Shown in pieces: positions 18,395 through 27,855 of a stretch of 64,000 nt of DNA. Every line of letters starts with the position of its first letter. Positions within the stretch are counted from its first letter, which is position 1. The translations under genes were made by a program, and so were the position numbers. A model generated the notes under the pieces. That model did not search any database, had not been told where the DNA came from, and saw nothing but the letters and a program-made list of their open reading frames with translations. This DNA comes from Marinilabiliaceae bacterium JC017 (GTDB taxonomy: Bacteria; Bacteroidota; Bacteroidia; Bacteroidales; Marinilabiliaceae), in the NCBI GenBank assembly GCA_004296775.1, contig RHGE01000002.1, positions 84,964-148,963 on the forward strand, in the 5' to 3' direction.

Positions 18395-20170
18395 CTAATA
18401 GGCCGCTGAAAACATTTTAAGATGGTTACGATAGGCTGTGAATGCATTTGCCCTGGAGATAAAACCCTTATAGCGTCCATGATCAATAACTGCAATATTA
18501 AAACGGTTGGATTTCCGAAACATCTCAACGAGATCTTCCATTGAATCATCGGGACTAATGTAATAAGCCGGCATATACATCAGGTCTTTTACAAATACCT
18601 TATCGTATAGTTCGGGTTTAAAAATAATCTTTCGAACATCATCCATCTTCACCATTCCATGCAATCGTCCTTCTTCATCGACTACCGGAAACAGATTACG
18701 ATGGGCTTCAGAAACAACCTCAACCAGATCACCTAAAGAAGCATCCGGTCTCACGATGGCAAAATCAGTTTCAATCAACTGGTTTACATTCATCATGGTT
18801 AACACGTTCTGATCCTTGTCATGCGTCAACAATTCCTTCCGCCTGGCCAATTGATGGGTATAAACCGAATGCTTTTCAAATGTTTTAACGGTGGCAAACG
18901 AGGCTGTAGCAGTAATCATCAAAGGTAAAAAAAGCTGATAACCTCCGGAGAGCTCGGCAATAAGAAACAAGGCGGTAAGTGGCGCGTGCAACACACCAGC
19001 TATTAATCCGGCCATACCAATGAGTGCAAAATTATTCTCCGACAACTGATGAAATCCCAATTTATTAACAACCATAGCGAATAAGAGACCTGTATTTGCC
19101 CCCATAAACAAAGTCGGCGCAAAAATACCACCTACTCCCCCACTTCCAAATGTTAGAGAGGCAGCCACTACCTTTAAGCTGATCACCATACATAAAAACA
19201 CCGCCACTATAATAAAGTTATCTCCCCACTGCTCAAACAAGGTGCCATCAAATAAATAAGATGGATTACCGGCTAACGCTTCATTAATAACTTTATATCC
19301 TTCACCATACAAGGCAGGAAAGAAGAATAAAATACCACCCAGAATACCACCGCCAACTAATAAGCGCCAGCGCATTTTCCCAATGCGTTCAAACAAACCT
19401 TCAATAAAAATATAGACGCGTGTAAAATAAATGGCAACAAAACCTGTCACCATACCAAAAAGAATATAAAATGGCAGGTCTATCATTTCAAAGGTTTGTT
19501 CCACCTTAAAAGGATAGAGCACATCCTGTCCTAAAAATAGATAAGACGTTAATACAGCGGATGCCGAAGCCAGCAACAAAGGGACTAATGAAAACAAAGT
19601 CAAATCAAGCATAATTACCTCCAGCGCAAAAACAATAGCTGCAATGGGTGCCTTAAAAATAGCAGCCATGGCTGCTGCTGACGCACATCCTAACAACAAC
19701 GTGATTTGTCGGTAATTCAGCCGAAACAATTGTCCAATATTACTCCCGATAGCAGCCCCTGTTGACACCGTTGGCCCTTCTAATCCCACACTTCCACCAA
19801 ATCCCACGGTTAATGAACTGGCAATGATGGAAGAAAACATGTTATGACGATTAATTTCCCCTTGTGTTTTGGATACGGCATACAACACATTTGGAATTCC
19901 ATGCCGCACCGGACGCTTTATCACATATTTAATAAACAAAACAGTCAAAGTGATTCCGATAACCGGAGTAACCAAAAACAAAAATCCATATTCTTGTTCA
20001 ATACTTTTCACCAAATGACTGATAAAATGAACCGCATTCTTAATCGCCACTGCCCCCAGACCTGCCGAAATACCAGTTATAATACTCAGGATCATCATGA
20101 ACTGGCGATTACTCATGTGGCGTAAGCGCCATTTAAGAAAATATCGGATTAAGGATTGTTTGGCCATCAA
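18395..20170 (-). CDS. ClC family chloride channel/antiporter with CBS domains (copy 2)
   Basis: The 591-residue protein is a paralogue of the gene at 13730-15508, with closely similar length, order and many shared segments (RHMSNRQFMMILS versus NVSHRQFVLVLS near the start). The gating glutamate is Glu131 in GSVGLEGP. GGIFAPTLFMGANTG and a C-terminal CBS pair are intact. Both copies look functional, so they are probably specialised, not redundant. Confidence 0.93.
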   Translation of the reverse strand: MMAKQSLIRYFLKWRLRHMSNRQFMMILSIITGISAGLGAVAIKNAVHFISHLVKSIEQEYGFLFLVTPVIGITLTVLFIKYVIKRPVRHGIPNVLYAVSKTQGEINRHNMFSSIIASSLTVGFGGSVGLEGPTVSTGAAIGSNIGQLFRLNYRQITLLLGCASAAAMAAIFKAPIAAIVFALEVIMLDLTLFSLVPLLLASASAVLTSYLFLGQDVLYPFKVEQTFEMIDLPFYILFGMVTGFVAIYFTRVYIFIEGLFERIGKMRWRLLVGGGILGGILFFFPALYGEGYKVINEALAGNPSYLFDGTLFEQWGDNFIIVAVFLCMVISLKVVAASLTFGSGGVGGIFAPTLFMGANTGLLFAMVVNKLGFHQLSENNFALIGMAGLIAGVLHAPLTALFLIAELSGGYQLFLPLMITATASFATVKTFEKHSVYTHQLARRKELLTHDKDQNVLTMMNVNQLIETDFAIVRPDASLGDLVEVVSEAHRNLFPVVDEEGRLHGMVKMDDVRKIIFKPELYDKVFVKDLMYMPAYYISPDDSMEDLVEMFRKSNRFNIAVIDHGRYKGFISRANAFTAYRNHLKMFSAAY

Positions 20171-20306
20171 GTTTTATTTAAGGGGCTTCAATATAGGAAA
20201 CTATCTTACAATCTGAAAGAACTTTTAACTACTCCCCGCAAACGCATTCCGTTTAAGGCCACAACAATCGAAGAAAAGATGCCATTCAATTATTATAATA
20301 AACAAA

Positions 20307-20336
20307 AAGCGCCCACAAGAATTACTTGGGACGCTT
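20307..20336 (-). terminator. probable terminator after the chemoreceptor gene
   Basis: On the minus strand AAGCGTCCCAAG pairs imperfectly with CTTGTGGGCGCTT and is followed by a T-rich tract (TTTTTGTTTATT). It lies about 220 bp after the chemoreceptor stop. The rest of the 20171-20554 gap holds nothing I recognise. Confidence 0.45.
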
Positions 20337-20554
20337 ATAAGCTGTATGCAAAATAATAATCAGTTGCTATAACACCAGATCTTTAAACATTAGCTAATGA
20401 ATTGTAATATAAATAGGTCTATCAATTATTAATAACCCAATAACAATTCTAAAATACATTAAACTCAAACTACCTATCAGCTAATTATAAAAACCCATCG
20501 ACTTAATATTCAATATACCTGAAACAAAACAGTATTCAAGCCCTAATCATGTAT

Positions 20555-22378
20555 CTAGTTCTTGCTATCATCATCAATCTTAAAGAAAGAAATCACATCT
20601 CTCATGTTCTGGGATTGACTTGTCAGCTCCTCTGCATTGGCCGATAATTCCTCTGCCGTTGATGCATTTTGTTGTATAATCTCATTCAATTGTCGGGCTG
20701 ATATATTAATTTGATCCATACCACTGTTTTGCTCCATACTAGCTGTCAATATCTCACTAACCAGTTGCTGATTTTTCTGCACTTCAGGCAAGAAATTATT
20801 ACACAGATCATCGGCCAAAACAGAAGCATCTGATACTTTTTCAACCTTATCTACAATATTATCAGATAGTTTCTTCGTATTACCTGCTAATTTCCTAACA
20901 TGATGTGCCACCACATTAAATCCTTTACCCATTTCTCCGGCACGGGCAGCTTCAATAGAAGCATTCAAAGACAATATATTTATCTCATCAGAGATATCCG
21001 TTATCCGTTGTATCTCCTCCGAAGTTTGCAATGATAATGATCTTGATATCTCCGCACTATCTTTTATTTTATTTGTTTCCTCATTTAACACCCTTGCTAT
21101 CTCCTCTGAATTTCGAGCATTGGATGTCGTTTGAGAAATAATGGCAGATATCTCTTCAATAGCACTTGTCACTTCTTCTGCTGAGGCAGCTTGTTCGGAT
21201 GCACCTTGTGCAATCTGAACGGATGCCGCTGCCACCTGCTGACTACCAGCTTCCAGTTGTTCAGCACCGGTTATGACCGTTTCCACTACAGATTTAATCC
21301 GACCTACCATCTCCTTTATTGAAAGAAGCGACTGTCCTATTTCATCATGCCGTTTTATTTTAATATCCACATTAAGATGACCATTAGCCAACTTATTCAA
21401 AACCTGCTGAGCTCCTTTCAAAGGACGCAATCCCCTTATCACAATACTGGTTAAAAATCCCACACCAAGTATTAATGCTATAATACCAGTAACCAAACTA
21501 TTATACCATATAGGAACCACGGCCTTATGTATATCATCTATTACCAAATTAGCACATACATAATACTTCAATTTATCATTTCTTTTTACTACTATCCATT
21601 TATCCTTTCCTTTGAAGGTATATTTCAATATACCATCTCCATCACAAGCAACATCTATTATATCCTGAAGGCCAATATCCGATGCAGTCACATTCCAAAT
21701 AATAGAACTATCTGGGTGAGCAATACACATTCCATCTCTTGTCCGCAGAAAATAAACATATCCTTGTTCCCCTATTTTTGTATTATTAGATAACGCGTTC
21801 AATTGGTCATCAACAAAATGCGAATAACAAGCAATAGCCAAAACTTCCCCATTTTGTCCAAAAACAGGGCAGCTGGATAAAAAAACTGTCCGGTCAGTGG
21901 CTGGTGATTTAGCCGGTTCGCTAATATGAGCTTGCCCCATTCGTCCGGCTTCAATATTTTCAACAAAATCATCATCAACTCCAAAAGTAACACCTAATGC
22001 TTGAGAAATACCTTCAGCAATAATTTCAGCACCACCGGTCTTTTTGGGTACCGCCAGAAAAACATTTTCAACATCCATATGAAACTTCACAAAATCACGA
22101 AGCACAACATTAATCATATCCATATCATTGGCATCTAACCCCTCACGAATGGCTTCAACTGATGCTAATCCTTCTACCGCATTATGCATTTCAAATGTAA
22201 TTTCAGAAAGTTCTGCATCAAAGATATCTCTCACGTTGGCAGCCTGATTGAGATAGGCTTCCTCAACAGCTTTTTTCCCAAAACTGATATTTAAAATGGT
22301 TGACACACCACACAATATGAAAATAACAGCACCACTCGCAAATGCCAGATCCCTGACTATACTCTTCTTTCGCCCCAT
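20555..22378 (-). CDS. methyl-accepting chemotaxis protein
   Basis: From ATG 22378 the protein has 607 residues; a GTG at 22411 would add 11. A first membrane helix lies near residues 12-34. It is followed by a Cache-like periplasmic sensor (FVDDQLNALSNNTKIGEQGYVYFLRTRDG), a second helix near residues 290-315, a HAMP region, and the signalling hairpin with tip IQRITDISDEINILSLNASIEAARAGEMGKGFNVVA. Chemoreceptors of this type are uncommon in Bacteroidota. No che or flagellar gene is in the window, so its partners are unknown. Confidence 0.9.
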   Translation of the reverse strand: MGRKKSIVRDLAFASGAVIFILCGVSTILNISFGKKAVEEAYLNQAANVRDIFDAELSEITFEMHNAVEGLASVEAIREGLDANDMDMINVVLRDFVKFHMDVENVFLAVPKKTGGAEIIAEGISQALGVTFGVDDDFVENIEAGRMGQAHISEPAKSPATDRTVFLSSCPVFGQNGEVLAIACYSHFVDDQLNALSNNTKIGEQGYVYFLRTRDGMCIAHPDSSIIWNVTASDIGLQDIIDVACDGDGILKYTFKGKDKWIVVKRNDKLKYYVCANLVIDDIHKAVVPIWYNSLVTGIIALILGVGFLTSIVIRGLRPLKGAQQVLNKLANGHLNVDIKIKRHDEIGQSLLSIKEMVGRIKSVVETVITGAEQLEAGSQQVAAASVQIAQGASEQAASAEEVTSAIEEISAIISQTTSNARNSEEIARVLNEETNKIKDSAEISRSLSLQTSEEIQRITDISDEINILSLNASIEAARAGEMGKGFNVVAHHVRKLAGNTKKLSDNIVDKVEKVSDASVLADDLCNNFLPEVQKNQQLVSEILTASMEQNSGMDQINISARQLNEIIQQNASTAEELSANAEELTSQSQNMRDVISFFKIDDDSKN

Positions 22379-22919
22379 ATTTCTTGTTTTATTATTTAAA
22401 CACTTACTCACTCTGATAAGTCATGACTTGAAATTTCGGAGACATTTACGACCATATTTTTTCGAATGTTTCACGTTTTTATCCATTTTTTAACCAATAC
22501 ACATTAGATCGCTATGAATCAGCTTCATTTTTTTTCAAATGAAAAGCCCGGTACCAAAGGAATACAACTAATATCTGAAACATCCCACCACCCTAAGACT
22601 TACAATTAGTGTTTAATTTCATTCGTCAGATTTATGACAATCAGTAAACTCTTCGAATATTTGAACGAACAACCAATATTCCTAAATCCAAATGAAATTA
22701 TTACATCACCCGGATTTATTAATATAGCTGCTACAAAATTCATTTTCACTTACCTATGTACAAAACACAGCGAAGATTAACACAAAAGCACGTCACTACT
22801 ATTTGAATCATCCTCTTTATTATGAGAATCAAAAATTGAATTCAGATTACCTGCAACCGGTTTAAAACACTTCTGACCAAGCAATAGAAGAAGTATAACT
22901 GATACGTTAAAGGTAATTA

Positions 22920-24006
22920 ATGGTTGCTGATCTCACAGATTCGAATAAATACAACCTTGATTTCACCTAACAAGTAGCTGATTTTGATTACCTAACATCA
23001 ATACAGGTTAATTACATAAAAACAAAACTTCCACCACCACTGAAACCAATTGAGGAATTTTCTTTAAAGATTAACACCAAGAATATGCACTTGGCTATCT
23101 ATAAGTAAAACACTACATCAAAGACAACATCAATAAAAAATTCACCTTCCTATGGAAGAATGCTTTAATATACCCTCAACCAGCCATTCCCAATGATGCA
23201 ACCATTACTAAAGCAGGTTATGAATTCTCCTTTAGTTTCCAAATCAACATTACTGTGCCCGAAAATTTAAAAGATGCCTACTGAGGTATCTTAACTGATG
23301 AATATGTAAATAACGGTGCGACCACATATGTTTATAAAAATAGCCAACTTACCTGGCACATTGAGTTAGCTATAGCGAATTATGGAATTACGCAGGATTC
23401 ATAAACAAATATCCATGTATTTCATTTTAAACCGGACTAATCAGGAGCAAACAGACTAATATAAGACTGCAATAAAGCCATTCGCTTTTATGAAAATACT
23501 TATGGCATTAGAAATAATACTATCAAAAACTTAGCCATCATGTAAATTCCAACTATTATGGAATTAAATCAGATGTTTCGGAAATCTCTACGTAACAATA
23601 TAATCATATAGAGACTGTCAATCCGCAAAGTTTTTATTATGAGACATCACTCCAATGTGATCCGGTAGAATTAGGTGAATCTCACCCATAGATTAACGAA
23701 TATTTCCCTACCTTTCACCAGTTTTATCTGGAGAGAAAGATGAATAATAACACCGGAGTACTAATGAAAAACAATTACTAAGTCTATAATTCACTTAAAA
23801 AATTCTTTATGAATCATCCGGATCACATAAACATGACCATCAGTGAATATGGAGCACAAAAAGTAACCAATCGTTCATACACCAAGGACATATTGTTTCT
23901 TTATTTCCTGAATAAGCTGATTGGCGAAAGAATCTATTCCACCAAGCCAAATGACTAAATCATCCAAGATCTGTCAAAAGAAGAAATTATCTACAAATAC
24001 CTTTAG
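22920..24006 (+). pseudogene. decayed gene resembling an M1-family peptidase
   Basis: Long stretches translate sensibly but are broken by about ten in-frame stops and at least two frameshifts. Recognisable blocks are IKTKLPPPLKPIEEFSLKI near 23000, NALIYPQPAIPNDATITKAG and FSFQINITVPENLKDAY near 23200, LTWHIELAIANYGITQD near 23370, and NRSYTKDILFLYFLNKLIGE near 23900. Their order and wording recall the N-domain and C-terminal part of M1-type aminopeptidase-like proteins. The HExxH zinc motif was not found, so the centre is lost or unreadable. The family call is tentative; the decay is clear. A short open fragment at 22634-22777 may belong to the same relic. Confidence 0.5.
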
Positions 24007-24039
24007 TTCCTCTAATTTAAATTTTCTCTACTGCAAGTA

Positions 24040-24723
24040 ATGAATCAATTTGATCCTGATCAGGCATTTCGTGAATACGGTCCCATGGTTTCTACCTTGG
24101 CCCGACGCCTTATTTTGAACCATGAGGTAGCCAGCGAGGCCGCCCAGGAGGTTTGGTATGAAATTATCAAAAGCGCCCCTTCTTACAAGAATGAATGCAG
24201 CCTCTCAACCTGGATTTACACCATAGCCAAAAGAACAATAAGCCGCTATCTCAAAAATGAAATAACCTACAGCTCCTATGAGATTAACCATTACATGAGT
24301 CTGGAGCCAATAGACTATACGGATAATGAAAAAGAAAAGCGGGAGTGGGTAAAAGAAAAATGCGACCACTGCCTGACAGCTTTTTGTCATTGCCTAAACA
24401 ATGAGGCGCGCCTGATATTTTTATTTCATCAAATCGTAAACCTCTCCTATAACCAGATTAGTGAAATAATGGAACTAAAAGAAGAAAACATAAGGAAGAT
24501 AGCGTCCCGCTCACGTGCAAAAGTCAAAAACTTCATGGAAAACAATTGTATTCTTTATAATCCCCGGGGAAACTGTCGTTGCCGAATTCGCCAACACATA
24601 AAATCCGTGAAGCTGGATCTGGAATACAGTAAACTGGAAAAGGCTGCCCAACTGACCCGTTTCTATCTAAAATTTGAAAAAGATCTCCCACGACAAAACT
24701 ATTGGATAAAAATAATCACTTAA
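24040..24723 (+). CDS. ECF-type RNA polymerase sigma factor
   Basis: The 227-residue protein has region 2 at residues 10-75 (VASEAAQEVWYEIIKSAPSY...STWIYTIAKRTISRYL) and region 4 near residues 120-170 (FLFHQIVNLSYNQISEIMELKEENIRKIASRSRAKVKNF). A C-terminal tail follows with the Cys cluster NCRCRIR, unusual for an ECF factor and perhaps metal- or redox-sensitive. It probably directs transcription of a small regulon. No anti-sigma gene is next to it; a DUF3795 gene follows after 64 bp. It starts just after the M1-like relic. Confidence 0.9.
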   Translation: MNQFDPDQAFREYGPMVSTLARRLILNHEVASEAAQEVWYEIIKSAPSYKNECSLSTWIYTIAKRTISRYLKNEITYSSYEINHYMSLEPIDYTDNEKEKREWVKEKCDHCLTAFCHCLNNEARLIFLFHQIVNLSYNQISEIMELKEENIRKIASRSRAKVKNFMENNCILYNPRGNCRCRIRQHIKSVKLDLEYSKLEKAAQLTRFYLKFEKDLPRQNYWIKIIT

Positions 24724-24787
24724 GATGTCACAAATCCATTATTAACTCCACTAAACAAGTAAATACACTTTTTTTAATGGAGAAATT

Positions 24788-25219
24788 ATGGATTATAAAA
24801 ATTTAACCGCCCCATGTGGCAGAGATTGCTTTAATTGTCCTTTTTACCTAGCTGGAAAAAATAAAAAAACCAGGCAAGAAATGGCTAACAGACTGAATAT
24901 TCCTCTTAATAAAGTAGCTTGTTCCGGATGCCGTAATATTGCAGGCGATTGTGAGGTATTAAAACACTATGGTTTTAACGGGCAATGTAAAATTTATGCC
25001 TGCATAAAAGATAAAAAGCTTGATTTTTGCAGCGATTGCACCAATTTTCCCTGCGAACGATTACATCCACTGGCCGACCATGCCGACAAATTCCCCCACA
25101 ATTTGAAAGTCTTTAACCTCTGCATGATTCAAAAAATGGGGCTTGAAAACTGGGCCAAGACACAAGCTAAAAAATCATTTGACAGATATTATTGTGACAA
25201 ATTAGATTCTTGCTTATAA
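24788..25219 (+). CDS. DUF3795 cysteine-rich protein
   Basis: This 143-residue protein contains many Cys residues in ordered clusters: CGRDCFNCPF at the start, CSGCR near residue 46, and CIKDKKLDFCSDCTNFPC near residues 76-93. These are characteristic of DUF3795, a family thought to bind zinc or another metal with no proven function. It lies 64 bp after the sigma factor gene on the same strand, so co-transcription is likely. Codon use looks like its neighbours. Confidence 0.88.
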   Translation: MDYKNLTAPCGRDCFNCPFYLAGKNKKTRQEMANRLNIPLNKVACSGCRNIAGDCEVLKHYGFNGQCKIYACIKDKKLDFCSDCTNFPCERLHPLADHADKFPHNLKVFNLCMIQKMGLENWAKTQAKKSFDRYYCDKLDSCL

Positions 25220-25384
25220 AAAAAACAGGCTGTTCCTTATAAACAATTACGTTGCCTATCTAAAATGACCATCAACAATACTATTCTTGTTCCGGATCAT
25301 TAGATACCCAATGCCATGACACAAGGAACCGTTTAATTTTCAGATGACATAACAGCAACACCCTGGCGTCATGAAGCATATACT

Positions 25385-25415
25385 AAAACTCCCGGCTCAT
25401 ATTACCGGGAGTTTT
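25385..25415 (+). terminator. strong intrinsic hairpin terminator
   Basis: An 11-bp perfect inverted repeat (AAAACTCCCGG / CCGGGAGTTTT) has a 9-base loop and is T-rich after the stem. It lies 166 bp after the DUF3795 stop and is the probable end of the sigma-DUF3795 transcript. The interval between holds only a degraded short reading frame. Confidence 0.75.
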
Positions 25416-25547
25416 CTTTATAAAGACTCTTTTATAATGTCCGACAGAACTAATCAAACTTAAAATGTACTACTATGTTTCGACAAATAACTCATTTATC
25501 CCAAAACTGCCGCAGGCCTCATTCCAGCTTTATCACTTAACATCCGT

Positions 25548-26381
25548 TTACCTTCCACCCAGAGCCTTTACGTAACGCATTTTAAGCTCTCCCATATCCA
25601 CCGATCCGGAATATTTCCCGGCATCGTCAAAATTGATTTCAACAGGTACCCCTCGCAAACCTTCCATGCCCAACAACAGCTTTTTTTGATTCAGGTTATA
25701 GGCACTGGTCCAGACAGTGGACTTCTGCATCCCTGCGCTCATCACTGTAACAATATCAACCAGGAAAGATATATCATTGGCTCCTGCTGTTTCATTAATC
25801 ACCTGCAATTCGGGACAGGCAATGGTGCTACCGGGAGTGAAATTTGTGATGGCAAACCATTCTCCATCCTTCAATTACTTCACAACCGGCTTCTTTCCTT
25901 CTTCATAAAACACCACATCACCCTTATTATCAGCAATCAGTTAGTGCACCTTGGAATAGTTATTACGGGTATTATAATCAATCTTAAAGCCTTTTAATAC
26001 TCTTATGGCCTCCGACACATTTCCGGTCTGCTCCAATACATATTAAATAATCCCAGTTCATCCACAACTGGCTTTTCTTTGTTGATCTCCGGATCTATGG
26101 AAGCATCTACAACGGCAGCCATGGCAACAAACAAACCATCATGATTAATCCCTTCATAAGACCGGTCAACTCCCATCTGTTCAATCTTCAAACATACGTT
26201 AGCCGGCATGCTATATTACCTCCTAACCGGCACAAAATAAATGGCTCTACCTTTCAGTATCCAATCAAAATTACACTCCTCCATTATACCGGCCGGTGAT
26301 CGGTAAGCAATTAAAGAACAAGCATCAAGTAGCGAACAGAATCCCTACACTAAAAAGAAGATTAATAATAGTTTTTTCATA
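25548..26381 (-). pseudogene. decayed linear amide C-N hydrolase (choloylglycine hydrolase-like) gene
   Basis: Read on the minus strand, a signal-peptide-like start (MKKLLLIFFLV then a stop) leads into ECNFDWILKGRAIYFVPV, then a stop. It continues as SYEGINHDGLFVAMAAV, LIADNKGDVVFYEEGKKPVVK, stop, DGEWFAITNF, then TVWTSAYNLNQKKLLLGM. These blocks follow the order of Ntn-type linear amide hydrolases of the choloylglycine hydrolase/C45 class: Cys region, YEGMN-like, ADKKG-like, TNF and WS-VYDL-like. At least four stops and a frameshift disable it. Confidence 0.6.
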
Positions 26382-26429
26382 TTAGTAGATTTTAAAATAG
26401 ATTCGGAGCATCAACAATAATTGGTAACG

Positions 26430-27230
26430 CTACTTCTTTAACTCCAAGGTCACCAAATATGCACAATGATCCGATGCCACGACATCCCGGATCACCCGGG
26501 TACTCACCAGGCGCCACTGACTGGCTGGCCGGCGCATAACATAGTCGATTTTCACCTTCGGGTTATCTGATGGCCAAGTGGGCTGAGGATTGGTTTTATC
26601 ATAACAGGATTGCCACACCTTCTCCAAATTAGTAATGGTCTTACTCCCCGGCACATCATTCATATCTCCGGCCAACAAGGTGGGATAATTATTTGCACCA
26701 AACACCTGGTTAATTGTTTCAACCTGCCACAGACGATCGGGAGTATCATTTTGATGATCCAGGTGCGTTCCAACAAAACAGATGGTATCCCCGGAAGTTA
26801 AAACGGTGGAAATCTCCAGGGCCGCCCGCGGTTCATTGGCAGGAGAGTGAGGCAATGCCATCAAACGTGAGCCAATAATAGATGTTTTACTCATCACCCC
26901 GACACCATACTCTCCCCCGTCAAACGTCATGGCTTTCCCAAACAGCGGAGCCATTTTTGTACGCCATCCCAATTCCGTGACCAGATCATACCCTCTTCCT
27001 CGTTTGGTTTTATAATCCACCTCTTGTAAAGCTACCAGGTCCGGATCACATTTTTTAATGACATCAGCCAATACATCCAGGTTAAAATCTCCTTTAGTAG
27101 TAGCCCCATGAAGAATATTAAATGATAATACTTTTACAATTACCGGTTTTTTACTGACAGTTCGGGCAGCTGCCTGAAAAACAAATGTCGGTATTAAAAC
27201 AATCATCACCCCCCAAAGAATCTTTCTCAT
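26430..27230 (-). CDS. secreted endonuclease/exonuclease/phosphatase family protein
   Basis: The 266-residue protein has a signal peptide (ILWGVMIVLIPTFVFQAAA). An EEP fold follows: VLSFNILHG at the start of the fold, ALQEVD with the metal Glu, GTHLDH, AGDMNDVPGS, and ASDHCAYLVTLEL at the end with the catalytic Asp-His. The intact set suggests an active metal-dependent phosphodiesterase or sphingomyelinase-like enzyme acting in the periplasm or outside. It stands alone beside two relic genes; its substrate is unknown. Confidence 0.9.
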   Translation of the reverse strand: MRKILWGVMIVLIPTFVFQAAARTVSKKPVIVKVLSFNILHGATTKGDFNLDVLADVIKKCDPDLVALQEVDYKTKRGRGYDLVTELGWRTKMAPLFGKAMTFDGGEYGVGVMSKTSIIGSRLMALPHSPANEPRAALEISTVLTSGDTICFVGTHLDHQNDTPDRLWQVETINQVFGANNYPTLLAGDMNDVPGSKTITNLEKVWQSCYDKTNPQPTWPSDNPKVKIDYVMRRPASQWRLVSTRVIRDVVASDHCAYLVTLELKK

Positions 27231-27554
27231 AATTTACTCGTTATTATTTTATCACAATTACCACAGCAACAGATCGTCACCCAATTATTCTACAGACATG
27301 ATATTAATAGATAATCCGGTATTTATTATCTTATAACAATTTCCGTACAAAATTAAACACCAACACCTATCAGCTAACTGGATAAATTTGACGAACCATT
27401 ATTAAATACACATAGACCCAAATGTAATCAATTCGCCCCTCCCACATATTGTTTTCTCCAATAAGTAATGATATAAAACCATTTTCCGGATTTGATCTTT
27501 GACTTTTGAGACACCTTCCAAAACCTAACGGTTATATATTGAATCCTAAAAAAG

Positions 27555-27755
27555 ATGAAATATAATTCCCTCGCCTCATACCATGGTCTTTCACAAAACA
27601 ATCCGGTTCACCTCATTTTAATTCATTTAAATCACTTAATCACGCATTCTGAAACAATCTCTCATCCAGATCAACAGAGACTATGTCGCATGTTGCGTAA
27701 GCTAACTATTCCTCCCAAGAAAGGACTTGTCCAAAATAATTATTGTCATATTTGA
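27555..27755 (+). CDS. short hypothetical protein (uncertain)
   Basis: A 66-residue frame with an ATG start begins MKYNSLASYHGLSQNN and includes a basic stretch (RLCRMLRKLTIPPKKGL). I recognise no family, and there is no clear ribosome-binding site. It may be a relic or chance frame in an otherwise empty 27.23-27.86 kb gap. Confidence 0.2.
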   Translation: MKYNSLASYHGLSQNNPVHLILIHLNHLITHSETISHPDQQRLCRMLRKLTIPPKKGLVQNNYCHI

Positions 27756-27855
27756 CATTTCCAGCCTGATTTTAGACATCCCCTATTCATTGCGCATTGT
27801 ATATAGTTTCGTAACTTGCGGCCTGATTTAAGAAGATAATCGGAGGTAACGTACA

